Origin: Candidatus Fimimorpha excrementavium
Lineage (GTDB): Bacteria > Bacillota > Clostridia > Lachnospirales > Lachnospiraceae
Length of the DNA stretch: 64,000 nt
Assembly: GCA_018710785.1 (NCBI GenBank)
Contig: DVJD01000080.1
Coordinates: 38,540 to 102,539 of the forward strand
Reading direction: 5' to 3'
The notes beneath the pieces are model-generated. The model did not search any database. It was not told where the DNA came from and worked only from the letters and a program-made list of their open reading frames with translations. Shown piece by piece: positions 42,526-52,957 of this stretch; within the stretch, counting starts at the first letter, position 1, and each line of letters begins with the position of its first letter. A program made the position numbers and the translations under genes.

Positions 42526-43692
42526 ATGAGAAAAAAAATTGCAGCAGCAGCGCTTTGTGTATGTTTGGCTGCCAGTCTTACCGCTTGTCAGCGCAGCGCT
42601 ACGGAAACACAGGCTGATTCCACTGCGGCAGATACAAATGCATCGACGGAAGAGACAAGGGAGATGCCGACCTTTGATTACTCAGAAGGACTGGAAGATA
42701 CGGGATATATGACAGATGTGACTGCTTCCGATTATGTGGAGCTGCCTCAATATATTGGAGTGGAGATCAGTGAAGCAGATGCCATACCGACGCAGGAAAC
42801 ACTGGATGCCCTCATGGAAAATATTCTGAGTTCCTATGCCACAGAAGAAGAAATCACAGATACCGAGCGGGCCATTGCGGATACGGATGTGGTCAATATT
42901 GACTATTCCGGTTCCATCGACGGAGAACTGTTTGACGGCGGTTCCGCAGAAGGGACAGACCTGGATCTGGCCAACAGCACCTTCATCGATGGGTTTGCTG
43001 AGCAGATTGTCGGACACAAATTGGGAGAAGAATTTGACATTACTGTGACGTTCCCCGATCCGTATGAACTGAATTCGGACCTGGCCGGAAAAGAGGCCAT
43101 ATTCCACATCAAAGTCAACTCTGTGACGGCGGTTACGACACCGGAACTGACGGATGAATTTGTACAGGAGAACCTGAAGGATCAAACCGGCTGTGAGACC
43201 GCAGAGGATTTAAAGGAATATGTGAGAGAGAATCAGCAGGAAAGCATGATTATGAACTACATGTGGGATTATCTGCGTGAGAATGCCACAGTGAACGAGA
43301 TTCCGCAGAATCTTTATGATGTCTGCTACGATTATCAGGATTTCTCCGCTGACCTGCAGGCTTATCAGCTGAATATGACCAAAGAAGAACTGATGGAAAT
43401 GGTAAGTATGTCGGAAGATACACTGGATGAATATACGAAGTCCATGGCGGACGAGATTCTGATCGCCCAGGCTGTGGCTGAAAAGGAAAATATTCAGATT
43501 GACGATGCGTATCTGGAAGAAACCTACGGCGACCAGCTGGACAGCTATCTGGAGACCTACGGAACCGGATATGTAAAGCGCTCTGCCATCTTAAATAAAG
43601 TGGCAAAGATCATGGCCGACAATGCTGTCATTGTGGAAAATGCGGAGACAGAAGCCGAAGGAACCACAGCGGCTGAGACAGCAGCGGAATAG
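42526..43692 (+). CDS. Lipoprotein FKBP-type peptidyl-prolyl isomerase, trigger-factor-like
   Basis: 388 residues. Lipoprotein signal with lipobox LTAC at about residue 21, a Thr/Ala-rich linker, an FKBP domain (VNIDYSGSIDGELFDGG, FIDGFAEQIVGHKLGEE) and a C-terminal helical region like the chaperone arms of trigger factor (TPELTDEFVQENL onward). It therefore looks like a trigger factor without the ribosome-binding domain, moved outside the membrane as an exported folding factor. The tail is Glu/Ala/Thr-rich. GAGGATG precedes the ATG. Confidence 0.88.
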   Translation: MRKKIAAAALCVCLAASLTACQRSATETQADSTAADTNASTEETREMPTFDYSEGLEDTGYMTDVTASDYVELPQYIGVEISEADAIPTQETLDALMENILSSYATEEEITDTERAIADTDVVNIDYSGSIDGELFDGGSAEGTDLDLANSTFIDGFAEQIVGHKLGEEFDITVTFPDPYELNSDLAGKEAIFHIKVNSVTAVTTPELTDEFVQENLKDQTGCETAEDLKEYVRENQQESMIMNYMWDYLRENATVNEIPQNLYDVCYDYQDFSADLQAYQLNMTKEELMEMVSMSEDTLDEYTKSMADEILIAQAVAEKENIQIDDAYLEETYGDQLDSYLETYGTGYVKRSAILNKVAKIMADNAVIVENAETEAEGTTAAETAAE

Positions 43693-43717
43693 AGAAAATC
43701 AATATTCGGATTGAGAA

Positions 43718-43746
43718 GAGGGTGCTGCAAAATTTGCAGCACCCTC
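43718..43746. terminator. Terminator hairpin GAGGGTGCTGC/GCAGCACCCTC
   Basis: Perfect 11-bp stem between convergent genes; same core as the hairpin at 39906. Confidence 0.8.
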
Positions 43747-43768
43747 ATTTAGAAACGGACCGGTTATT

Positions 43769-44779
43769 TTATTTGCTGATCAGTTCCCCGATGTTCTGGA
43801 TCAGGATGGAGATAGTTCCGTCCGGATTGGTGATGAACTGAACCCGGTCTTTGTTGTTGTATTCTTCCATGGGAATGGTGATTTCGATTCCCGTATCGGT
43901 CAGAAGATGCTGCTTTTCAAATTTCTTAATGGTCTTCGGGTTTTGGGGCTTTACTTCATCATTTTGAAGGTTGTATTTTTCCACCTTTTCATCAAAATCC
44001 CGTTTCATTTCTTCATTGCTGTGAAAGATTTTTTCCTTTACGGCGTCCACCCGGAGATTCCCGTTTTCCTCCAGCTCCTGGTAAATGATATTCTTGATCT
44101 CCATTTTCCGCTCCACATCTTCATCGGGATAGTATTTTCGATTTACCTGTTCCACCGCTTTCGTCACGATGTTTAATTTGCTCTTCTGTGACAGCGGAGC
44201 GCGGCATTTCATGTAAAGCTGGGACAGATAATTGGTTTTCACCCCGTTGACATCATACTTTCTTTCCAGCAGAATAATGGAATGGTCGGTGAGGCTGATG
44301 ACGGCAGCTTCGCTGAGACGCTGTCCCATGGAAGGCAGAATGGCCTGCTGGAGGATGATGCCGTTGGTATTCTTTGCCTCACTGCTGTCCGTCAGATGGG
44401 TGTAGAAGGATTTGTAATTCATCTTTAAAAGGCCGATGCAGTCGTCTCCTTCGGTATGAAAATGCAGGATGACAAGATCCGCCGGGGGAATAGCGGGATT
44501 GGCATACATAACCGCAAACAGTCCCGAGGCCAGGGCCTTGGAGAATTCGACAAAGTTTTCCGTATTGTATTGATTGAGGCAGGCCAAGACTTCCGAATCT
44601 TCCTCAAACTGACAATATTTTACATCATCGCCCGATGTGACCTTCCCGATATGTGCTTTAAAAAAATCGCTTAAATCGGGGCCGAAATCCAATTCCTGAT
44701 CGGATAATACAGGCATTCCGACGGAACTGTCCAAAATATGTACGATGGCTTTTTTTATGATGATGGAGTCTTTATCCAT
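43769..44779 (-). CDS. Nucleoid-associated protein, NdpA/YejK family
   Basis: 336 residues resembling the 37-kDa nucleoid-associated protein family (PF04245), known as YejK in E. coli, though function in Gram-positives is unknown. Early motif IIIKKAIVHILDSSVG and central ADLVILHF fit the family. The C-terminal half is charged and helical. Start 44779 has AAAGGA upstream on the minus strand. Confidence 0.83.
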   Translation of the reverse strand: MDKDSIIIKKAIVHILDSSVGMPVLSDQELDFGPDLSDFFKAHIGKVTSGDDVKYCQFEEDSEVLACLNQYNTENFVEFSKALASGLFAVMYANPAIPPADLVILHFHTEGDDCIGLLKMNYKSFYTHLTDSSEAKNTNGIILQQAILPSMGQRLSEAAVISLTDHSIILLERKYDVNGVKTNYLSQLYMKCRAPLSQKSKLNIVTKAVEQVNRKYYPDEDVERKMEIKNIIYQELEENGNLRVDAVKEKIFHSNEEMKRDFDEKVEKYNLQNDEVKPQNPKTIKKFEKQHLLTDTGIEITIPMEEYNNKDRVQFITNPDGTISILIQNIGELISK

Positions 44780-44887
44780 AAATGTGTCCTTTCCGGGGGA
44801 GATTTGTTTCGAATGCGCCATTTTTTCAATCAGCAAAAAAGTGCGGCGTTTTTTCTCCCACCATCTTAGTATAGCATAAAAAAATAT

Positions 44888-44915
44888 TTGGAAAAGTCTT
44901 TTTTTATGTTATACT
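44888..44915 (+). promoter_or_regulatory. dnaE promoter
   Basis: TTGGAA at 44888-44893, 16 bp, TATACT at 44910-44915 with extended TGT. Confidence 0.65.
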
Positions 44916-45005
44916 GATATCAAAGTGACAGCAAAGAAGCAGGGGGAAAGGGCGTTTTCACCCTGGTATCCTGTCAAAGAATGAAATACAGAATGAGAGG
45001 AAAAG

Positions 45006-48000
45006 ATGGCATTTACACATTTACATGTTCATACAGAATACAGCCTGCTGGATGGCTCCTGTAAGATTAAGGAGCTGACGGCAAAGGCAAAAGAATTGGG
45101 TATGGACTCTCTGGCCATTACAGACCATGGAGTCATGTACGGAGTCATTGATTTTTATCGGGCAGCCAGAGAAGCCGGGATCAAGCCCATCATTGGATGC
45201 GAAGTCTACGTGGCGCCCAATTCCCGGTTTGACCGGGAGACGACGGGGGGAGAGGACCGGTATTACCATTTGGTCCTTCTGGCTGAAAACGATACCGGAT
45301 ACCATAATCTGATGAAAATCGTGTCCAAGGGCTTTATCGACGGATTTTACTATCGTCCCAGGGTGGATAAGGAGATCCTTCGCACCTACCATGAAGGCAT
45401 TATCGCATTGAGTGCGTGTCTGGCGGGGGAAGTGCAGCGGTATCTGGTGCGCGGCATGTACGAGCAGGCCATGAAAGTGGCCAGAGAATACGAAGACATT
45501 TTCGGAAAGGAAAATTATTTTCTGGAACTTCAGGATCACGGTATCCCTGACCAGAGACTGGTGAACCAGGGATTGCTTCGGATGAGCCAGGAGACGGGAA
45601 TCGGGCTGGTGGCCACCAATGATGTCCATTATATCAATGCCGAGGATGCCGTGGCTCACGATATTCTTCTTTGTATTCAGACAGGAAAAAAAGTGAGCGA
45701 TGAAAATCGGATGCGCTACGAGGGCGGTCAGTATTTTTTAAAGTCCGAGGAGGAAATGCGGCGGATCTTTCCCTATGCCCTGCAGGCGTTGGAAAACACC
45801 CACAAGATTGCCCAGCGGTGCAATGTGGAGATCGAATTCGGTGTGACGAAGGTGCCGCGCTTCCATGTCCCCCAGGGGTATACGGCCTGGGAATATCTGC
45901 AGAAGCTGTGTTATGAGGGGCTGGAGAGGCGCTACGGCGGCAGAGACGATATGGATGAGCTGAAAGCGAAGCTGGAGTATGAGCTGGGCGTCATCCGAAG
46001 CATGGGATACGTGGACTACTTCCTGATCGTGTGGGATTTCATCCGCTTTGCCAGAAGCCAGGACATCATGGTGGGACCGGGAAGAGGATCGGCTGCGGGA
46101 AGCATCGTGTCATACTGCCTGGGCATTACAAACATTGATCCCATCCGCTACAATCTGCTGTTTGAGCGTTTTTTAAATGCGGAGCGTGTGTCCATGCCGG
46201 ATATCGATATTGACTTCTGCTTCGAGCGCAGGCAGGAAGTCATCGATTATGTGGTGCGCACATACGGAAAGGATCAGGTGGTGCAGATCGTCACCTTCGG
46301 TACGCTGGCTGCCAAGGGTGTGATCCGTGATGTGGGCCGTGTGCTGGATCTGCCCTATTCCATGTGTGATGCCATTGCCAAGATGGTCCCCAATGAATTG
46401 AATATCACCATCGACCAGGCTTTGAAAATGAACCCGGAGCTGAGAAGCCTTTATGAATCGGACGAGCAGGTGAAAAATCTGATTGACATGTCAAAAAGGC
46501 TGGAAGGGCTGCCCCGCCACACCTCCATGCACGCGGCCGGCGTGGTCATCAGCGAACGGCCGGTGGATGAGTACGTTCCCCTTTCCAGGGCTTCCGACGG
46601 CTCCATTACGACACAGTTTACGATGACGACACTGGAGGAACTGGGACTTTTGAAGATGGACTTCCTGGGACTGCGCACCCTTACCGTCATACAGAATGCG
46701 GTGAAAAATGTGGAAAAGAGCCGCGGCATCTCCATCGACATTGACCATATTGATTTTGACGATAAGGAAGTCTTTGCCTCCATCGGCTCAGGCAGATGCG
46801 ACGGAGTGTTCCAGCTGGAAAGCGCGGGGATGAAAACCTTCATGAAGGAGCTGAAGCCGGAAAGCCTGGAAGATATCATAGCCGGCATTTCCCTCTACCG
46901 TCCGGGTCCCATGGATTTTATTCCCAGATATCTGAAAGGGAAAAATGACAGGGATGCCATCGTATACGAATGTCCGCAGCTGGAACCCATCCTGGCGCCC
47001 ACATATGGATGTATCGTCTACCAGGAGCAGGTCATGCAGATCGTGCGGGATCTGGCGGGATATACCATGGGACGCAGTGACCTGGTGCGCCGTGCCATGT
47101 CCAAGAAAAAGGGATCCGTCATGGAACAGGAGCGGAAAAACTTTGTCTATGGCAATCCCGAGGAAGGGGTGCCGGGATGTGTGGCCAATGGAATCAGTGA
47201 AAAGGTGGCCAATCACATTTTTGATGAAATGATTGATTTTGCCAAATATGCATTCAACAAATCCCATGCTGCCGCCTATGCTGTCGTGGCCTATGAGACG
47301 GCATACCTGAAGTATTACTATCCGGTGGAGTTTATGGCGGCGCTTATGACCTCCGTCATTGAAAACTCTTCCAAAGTATCGGAATATATCCTTTCCTGCC
47401 GTCAGATGGGGATCGAGATCATCCCTCCCGACGTCAACGAGGGAGAAGGGAACTTTTCCGTGGCAGGCAATAAGATCCGCTATGGACTGTCCGCCATAAA
47501 AAGCATCGGAAAGCCGGTGATCACCGCCATGGTGCAGGAGAGGAAGGAACATGGGAAGTTCGGCAGCCTGAAGGACTTCATTGACCGCATGAGCCAGAGA
47601 GAAATCAATAAGAGAGTGGTGGAAAATCTGATCAAAGCCGGAGCCTTTGACCATTTGGGGGCGACGAGAAAGCAGATGATGACGGTATATGCCGGTATGA
47701 TGGACCGGGCAGCAAAAGATAAAAAACAGTCCCTGGCAGGACAGATGAGTTTGTTTGATTTTGTGGGAGAAGAGGAAAAGCAGGATTTTGAAGTGAAAAT
47801 GCCGGATGTGGGAGAATATGACAAAGATCTTCTGCTGGCCTTTGAAAAGGAGGTGCTTGGAATCTACATCAGCGGCCATCCGCTGGAAGCAGATGAAGGA
47901 CTCTTAAATAAAAACATCACGGCCCATACCACCGATTTCAATGTGGATGAGGAAACCGGCCGCGCCCATGTGGAAGACGGAAAAAGTGTCACTGTGGGCG

Positions 48001-48482
48001 GGATGATCACAGCAAAGACAGTAAAGACGACAAAGAACAATCAGCTGATGGCATTTATTACCCTGGAAGATTTGGTCGGAACCCTGGAAATCATCGTCTT
48101 TCCGAAGGATTACGAAAAGAACCGGCCCTATCTGGAGGTGGATAAAAAAGTATTTTTCAAAGGACGTGCAAGTATTGGGGAAGAAAATCAGGGTAAACTG
48201 GTATGTGAGAAGGTGATTCCATTTGAGGCTGTGCCAAGGGAACTTTGGCTGCAGTACGAAGGAAAGGAAGCCTATCTGAACGATGAACCGGCGCTCCTGG
48301 AGCTGCTGGCGCCATGGGACGGAAACGATTCGGTGATCATCTATCTGAAAGACTGCAGGCAGTATAAAAAGCTGCCGACGAGCCGAAACATATCCGTACA
48401 GCCGGAATTGCTGAATAAATTATACGAAAAACTTGGTGAAAAAAATGTCAAAGTTATTGAAAAGTCTATTGAAAAACTCTGA
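45006..48482 (+). CDS. dnaE: DNA polymerase III subunit alpha
   Basis: 1158 residues, normal for DnaE. Replicative polymerase. N-terminal PHP domain (HVHTEYSLLDG, ITDHGVMYG), polymerase core with GPGRGSAAGS and the catalytic PDIDIDF, helix-hairpin-helix region, and a C-terminal OB fold (VTVGGMITAKTVKTTKNNQ) that binds single-stranded DNA. pfkA follows, an arrangement frequent in Firmicutes, although acc genes that often lie between are absent. Confidence 0.97.
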   Translation: MAFTHLHVHTEYSLLDGSCKIKELTAKAKELGMDSLAITDHGVMYGVIDFYRAAREAGIKPIIGCEVYVAPNSRFDRETTGGEDRYYHLVLLAENDTGYHNLMKIVSKGFIDGFYYRPRVDKEILRTYHEGIIALSACLAGEVQRYLVRGMYEQAMKVAREYEDIFGKENYFLELQDHGIPDQRLVNQGLLRMSQETGIGLVATNDVHYINAEDAVAHDILLCIQTGKKVSDENRMRYEGGQYFLKSEEEMRRIFPYALQALENTHKIAQRCNVEIEFGVTKVPRFHVPQGYTAWEYLQKLCYEGLERRYGGRDDMDELKAKLEYELGVIRSMGYVDYFLIVWDFIRFARSQDIMVGPGRGSAAGSIVSYCLGITNIDPIRYNLLFERFLNAERVSMPDIDIDFCFERRQEVIDYVVRTYGKDQVVQIVTFGTLAAKGVIRDVGRVLDLPYSMCDAIAKMVPNELNITIDQALKMNPELRSLYESDEQVKNLIDMSKRLEGLPRHTSMHAAGVVISERPVDEYVPLSRASDGSITTQFTMTTLEELGLLKMDFLGLRTLTVIQNAVKNVEKSRGISIDIDHIDFDDKEVFASIGSGRCDGVFQLESAGMKTFMKELKPESLEDIIAGISLYRPGPMDFIPRYLKGKNDRDAIVYECPQLEPILAPTYGCIVYQEQVMQIVRDLAGYTMGRSDLVRRAMSKKKGSVMEQERKNFVYGNPEEGVPGCVANGISEKVANHIFDEMIDFAKYAFNKSHAAAYAVVAYETAYLKYYYPVEFMAALMTSVIENSSKVSEYILSCRQMGIEIIPPDVNEGEGNFSVAGNKIRYGLSAIKSIGKPVITAMVQERKEHGKFGSLKDFIDRMSQREINKRVVENLIKAGAFDHLGATRKQMMTVYAGMMDRAAKDKKQSLAGQMSLFDFVGEEEKQDFEVKMPDVGEYDKDLLLAFEKEVLGIYISGHPLEADEGLLNKNITAHTTDFNVDEETGRAHVEDGKSVTVGGMITAKTVKTTKNNQLMAFITLEDLVGTLEIIVFPKDYEKNRPYLEVDKKVFFKGRASIGEENQGKLVCEKVIPFEAVPRELWLQYEGKEAYLNDEPALLELLAPWDGNDSVIIYLKDCRQYKKLPTSRNISVQPELLNKLYEKLGEKNVKVIEKSIEKL

Positions 48483-48497
48483 AAAATAGATTAGAAT
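48469..48497 (+). promoter_or_regulatory. Possible pfkA promoter
   Basis: TTGAAA at 48469-48474, 17 bp, TAGAAT at 48492-48497, overlapping the end of dnaE. Confidence 0.55.
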
Positions 48498-48520
48498 AAG
48501 TACTGTGTGAACATAGCTAA

Positions 48521-49534
<1,014 letters not shown>

Positions 49535-49579
49535 GAGATGGAAAGATAAAAGCCTTTGTACAGGGCTGTTGGGGGAAAG

Positions 49580-49619
49580 GGGCTGTTGTGCAAACGTAAG
49601 GCACAACAGCCCTTTTTTT
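49580..49619 (+). terminator. pfkA terminator
   Basis: GGGCTGTTGTGC pairs with GCACAACAGCCC, then seven T. Confidence 0.92.
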
Positions 49620-49689
49620 ATGGCCGGTTTTGAGACAGAGGAGAATGCGATTGCAGAATAGAAAAACTAACAGAAAAGGAGAACGATAC

Positions 49690-50394
49690 GTGAAAAAATT
49701 CGGTGTATTTGGCTTGGGAGATTTTGGCCGCAGTGTGGCGATAGCATTGGCTAAGAATGGGTGTGATGTGTTGGCGGTGGACATCCATGAGGAAAATATC
49801 CAGGATATTGCAGATTATGTTTCCATGGCAGTTCGGGCAGATTTGTGCGATCAGGACGCGTTGAAAAATTTAAATATTAAGAGTCTGGATGTGGTGGTTG
49901 TGGCTGTCGGCGATAATATGGAAGCGGGCGTGATGGCGACGATTATGGCAAAAGAAGCAGGGGTTCCCTATATCCTGGCCAAGGCGAAGAACGAAATTTA
50001 TGCCAAGGTGCTGCGGAAAGTGGGGGCAGATGAGATTGTTTTCCCGGAAGTCGCCATGGGGCAGCGGATTGCAAAGGGAATCATGACGGGAAAATTCATC
50101 GACCTTCTGGAGCTGTCCAGCAAATTCAGCATTACGGAGTTTAAAGTGTTTGACAGCTGGATCGGCAAGACGTTCCGCGAGCTGAATTTAAGGGAACGCT
50201 ACGGGGTCAACATGATCGCCCGGAAGGTGGGCGAAGAGATTGAGATGGACTTGGATCCGGATACACCGCTGGAGAAGGGAGCCATCTATATCGTGGCAGG
50301 CAGCAATCAATCGCTGGAAAAATGTCTGGAAGAGGAAACCGCATCTGAGAATCAGAACAGACAAAGCCATATGACAGATGGAGATGGAAAATGA
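49690..50394 (+). CDS. ktrA: KtrA/TrkA-type potassium channel regulatory subunit
   Basis: 234 residues: RCK-N Rossmann domain (GLGDFGRSVA, AVDIHEENI) and RCK-C domain (residues 135-220). Gates a KtrB/TrkH K+ channel in response to nucleotides. Start is GTG 49690 behind AAAGGAG. The membrane partner is not adjacent on either side. Confidence 0.9.
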   Translation: MKKFGVFGLGDFGRSVAIALAKNGCDVLAVDIHEENIQDIADYVSMAVRADLCDQDALKNLNIKSLDVVVVAVGDNMEAGVMATIMAKEAGVPYILAKAKNEIYAKVLRKVGADEIVFPEVAMGQRIAKGIMTGKFIDLLELSSKFSITEFKVFDSWIGKTFRELNLRERYGVNMIARKVGEEIEMDLDPDTPLEKGAIYIVAGSNQSLEKCLEEETASENQNRQSHMTDGDGK

Positions 50395-50395
50395 T

Positions 50396-51175
50396 ATGAA
50401 CGCGGATGTAAAGTATGTCATTCAGTTAAACAAAAAGCCGCGGCAGAGAAAAAAGGATCGTGTCTTTGTCGTGGAGGGACCGAAAATGTATGCTGAACTT
50501 CCGGAATCACTGCTGATAAAAACCTATGTTTCAGATAGTTTTGCGCGGGAAGAAAAAAACGAGAAAATTTTGAAGAAACATCCATTTGAAGTGGTGAAAG
50601 ATTCTGTGTTTGAACAGATGTCGGATACCAAAACACCCCAGGGGATCCTGGCAGTGGCAAAGCAGCTTTCCTACAAAACAGACGATCTTTTGGGAGGAGA
50701 TTCCGGGGAGAAACCGTTTCTTCTGGTGCTGGATACCATACAGGATCCGGGCAATCTGGGAACCATGATGCGTGCCGGAGAAGCGGCAGGTGTCACGGGA
50801 ATTTTGATGAATCAGGAAACGGTCGATATGTACAATCCAAAAGTAATCCGGTCCACCATGGGAGCGCTGTATCGCATGCCTTTCGTCTATACGGATCATT
50901 TGGCCGATACGCTGAAAGAACTGAAAAAAGAAGGTATCCGGCTGTATGCCGCTCATTTGAAGGGGGAGCGTGCCTATGACAGGGAAGACTACTCTTCGGC
51001 ATGTGCCTTTCTCATCGGCAATGAGGCAAACGGCCTTTCCCGGGAGGTGGCATCCCTGGCGGATACCTATATTAAAATTCCAATGAGAGGACAGGTGGAG
51101 TCACTGAATGCCGCGGTGGCTGCTTCTGTACTGGCTTTTGAGGCGGCCAGACAGAGACGAAATTTAACAAAATAG
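50396..51175 (+). CDS. SpoU/TrmH-family RNA 2'-O-methyltransferase
   Basis: About 259 residues. N-terminal substrate-binding domain (RVFVVEGPK), then the SPOUT knot with motif 1 LDTIQDPGNLGTMMRAGEA, motif 2 FLIGNEANGLS and motif 3 IPMRGQVESLNAAVAASV. Methylates a ribose in rRNA or tRNA with SAM; target unassigned (RlmB- or TsnR-like). ATG 50396 is one base after the ktrA stop, so coupled; ATGs at 50378 and 50384 are alternatives. Confidence 0.9.
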   Translation: MNADVKYVIQLNKKPRQRKKDRVFVVEGPKMYAELPESLLIKTYVSDSFAREEKNEKILKKHPFEVVKDSVFEQMSDTKTPQGILAVAKQLSYKTDDLLGGDSGEKPFLLVLDTIQDPGNLGTMMRAGEAAGVTGILMNQETVDMYNPKVIRSTMGALYRMPFVYTDHLADTLKELKKEGIRLYAAHLKGERAYDREDYSSACAFLIGNEANGLSREVASLADTYIKIPMRGQVESLNAAVAASVLAFEAARQRRNLTK

Positions 51176-51186
51176 TCATCGGGACT

Positions 51187-51228
51187 AAAAGCTGTCATAA
51201 AGTCGTAACAGATAATATGACAGCTTTT
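51187..51228 (+). terminator. Terminator after the methyltransferase
   Basis: AAAAGCTGTCATA pairs with TATGACAGCTTTT, followed by CTTG. Confidence 0.75.
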
Positions 51229-51320
51229 CTTGCGTTTTTTCTAAAAAAATGTAAAAATGGAGGAAAAGTGGGGGGAAAATGCGAAAAAAGTGGCAAGAAA
51301 TAAAGTTAAGTGGAGAGGGG

Positions 51321-51349
51321 TTGACAAAAAGTATTAAATCTGCTATCAT
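51321..51349 (+). promoter_or_regulatory. Promoter of the SH3-3D gene
   Basis: TTGACA at 51321-51326, 17 bp, TATCAT at 51344-51349. Confidence 0.8.
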
Positions 51350-51354
51350 AAGTT

Positions 51355-51400
51355 CGTAACAAAAATGTAACAAATAAAAAAGTTACGTAATAAACGTAAC
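51355..51400. promoter_or_regulatory. GTAAC repeat cluster, WalR-box-like
   Basis: CGTAAC-AAAAA-TGTAAC at 51355-51371 has the TGTWAH-N5-TGTWAH spacing of a WalR site with one mismatch. GTTACG at 51382 and CGTAAC at 51395 add further copies. They overlap the start of transcription and the leader. Confidence 0.45.
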
Positions 51401-51421
51401 AAAACAAGCGGGAGGTAGAAA

Positions 51422-52912
51422 ATGTTTTTGAAAAGTAAGTATATCGCCGGGCTGCTGACAACGGTTACCGTTGCCTCAGGATTCGGGTACTTGCCGGACA
51501 GCGAAAGCGGTATGGATACTTGGAAACAAAACTTGGGCTACGAACTTAATGTTTTTCAACCGGAGTCGATCTTTGACTTTGACCATAAGCTGGAAAGTCT
51601 GAAGTCAGATAAAGAGGTTGCCACTGAGGCTGAGAAGAAGGAAAACACGAAGGTATCATCCAGCCAGACGGAACAGACCAGTCAAACAAACCAATCAAAT
51701 GTTACAAAGGAAAACAGGCAGAAACTGCCCGATGAAGAAATGAGAAAATTAAAATCTTATTTCAAAACGCGTGCAGTGGTAGATGAAGATAAGGTGGAAG
51801 GATATTTAAATATCCGTTCCGAGGCATCTTCTGAGGATGGTGTAGAGATTCTCGGAAAGTTATATCCGGGAGCTGTTGCAGAGATTCTGGATGAGAAAGA
51901 GGAATGGAGCCGTATCGAATCCGGTGATGTGACCGGATGGGTAAAAAATGAGTTCCTGATTCTGGGTGATGACGCAGCAGAGGTAGTGGAAGAAGATGTT
52001 ACATATAAAGCAGAAGTACAGGCTGAGACGTTGAACATCCGGAAAGGCGCAGGTACAAATTACGATGTAACAGCGATTGCCGAACAGGGCGATAAGCTGG
52101 AAGTCGTTGAAGAAGCAGAAGACGGCTGGATTCAGGTGAAGCTGAGCGACGAAGAAAATGGCTATGTTTCAGAAAAGTATGTCGATGTGGATTATGATTT
52201 TCCGACAGCGGTATCCACAGAAGAGGAACAGGAAGAATACGATGCGGACTGGAATGTAACAGAGAATACTGAGTGGGAAACTGTGGCAGAAAGTGAGGCT
52301 TCTTACAGTGCCGCAGAAACCGAAGTGCAGACAAGTGCAGGCAGCACGGCACAGGCAGCAGCAGAGGAAGCGGCCCGTCAGCAGGCAGCGGAAGAAGAAG
52401 CGGCCCGTCAGGCGGCAGCGGCACAGGCAGCCAGTCAGGCAGCAGCAGAAGAGGCAGCCCGTCAGCAGGCAGCGGCAGAAGAGGCGGCTCGTCAGGCAGC
52501 GGCAGAGGAAGCGGCTCGTCAGGCAGCAGCGGCGGCAGAGGCAGCCCGTCAGCAGGCAGCAGCAGAAGAGGCAGCCCGCCAGCAGGCAGCGGCAGAAGCG
52601 GCACAGCAGAAAAAGTATCTGGGATCTTTCCGAATTACCTATTACTGCCCGTGTACAAAGTGCTGCGGTTCCTGGGGAAATGATACACCGGGAGCGACGG
52701 TTGTGGGAAGTTCCGGACAGCAGTTAATCGCTGGATATTCCGTAGCAGTCAACCCGGCGCAGATTCCATACGGAACCAAGCTGCTCATCAATGGAAAAAC
52801 TTATATTGCCGCGGATTCCGGTGTCGGGAGCAACTGTATCGATATTTTCTCATCCAGCCATGCAGAAGCCCTTCAGGGCGGAATGTATTATGCGGATGTC
52901 TACATACAGTAA
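51422..52912 (+). CDS. Secreted cell-wall protein with two SH3 domains and a 3D domain
   Basis: 496 residues. N-terminal signal-like segment, a Ser/Gln/Thr linker, two bacterial SH3 domains (YLNIRSEASSEDG and TLNIRKGAGTNYD), an Ala-Glu-Gln-Arg repeat of about 85 residues with units AEEAARQQA, and a C-terminal 3D domain (ITYYCPCTKCCG, AADSGVGSNCIDIF) as in the lytic transglycosylases YocH and MltA. Likely a peptidoglycan-cleaving enzyme with the repeat as a helical stalk. GGGAGG precedes the ATG. Confidence 0.9.
   Translation: MFLKSKYIAGLLTTVTVASGFGYLPDSESGMDTWKQNLGYELNVFQPESIFDFDHKLESLKSDKEVATEAEKKENTKVSSSQTEQTSQTNQSNVTKENRQKLPDEEMRKLKSYFKTRAVVDEDKVEGYLNIRSEASSEDGVEILGKLYPGAVAEILDEKEEWSRIESGDVTGWVKNEFLILGDDAAEVVEEDVTYKAEVQAETLNIRKGAGTNYDVTAIAEQGDKLEVVEEAEDGWIQVKLSDEENGYVSEKYVDVDYDFPTAVSTEEEQEEYDADWNVTENTEWETVAESEASYSAAETEVQTSAGSTAQAAAEEAARQQAAEEEAARQAAAAQAASQAAAEEAARQQAAAEEAARQAAAEEAARQAAAAAEAARQQAAAEEAARQQAAAEAAQQKKYLGSFRITYYCPCTKCCGSWGNDTPGATVVGSSGQQLIAGYSVAVNPAQIPYGTKLLINGKTYIAADSGVGSNCIDIFSSSHAEALQGGMYYADVYIQ
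52350..52608 (+). repeat. Coding repeat for AEEAARQQA units
   Basis: GC-rich degenerate tandem units of GCAGAAGAGGCGGCTCGTCAG type, about 27-33 bp, inside the SH3-3D gene. Likely to vary in copy number by slippage. Confidence 0.8.
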
Positions 52913-52957
52913 TGAACGTTTTGCCGAAGGCAGAAAAATGAATATAAATAAAAAAGT

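Noticed and set aside
51999..52727. Leu/Pro-rich and Arg/Gln-rich frames in the SH3-3D gene
   Set aside because: Created by the GC-rich coding repeat in other frames.
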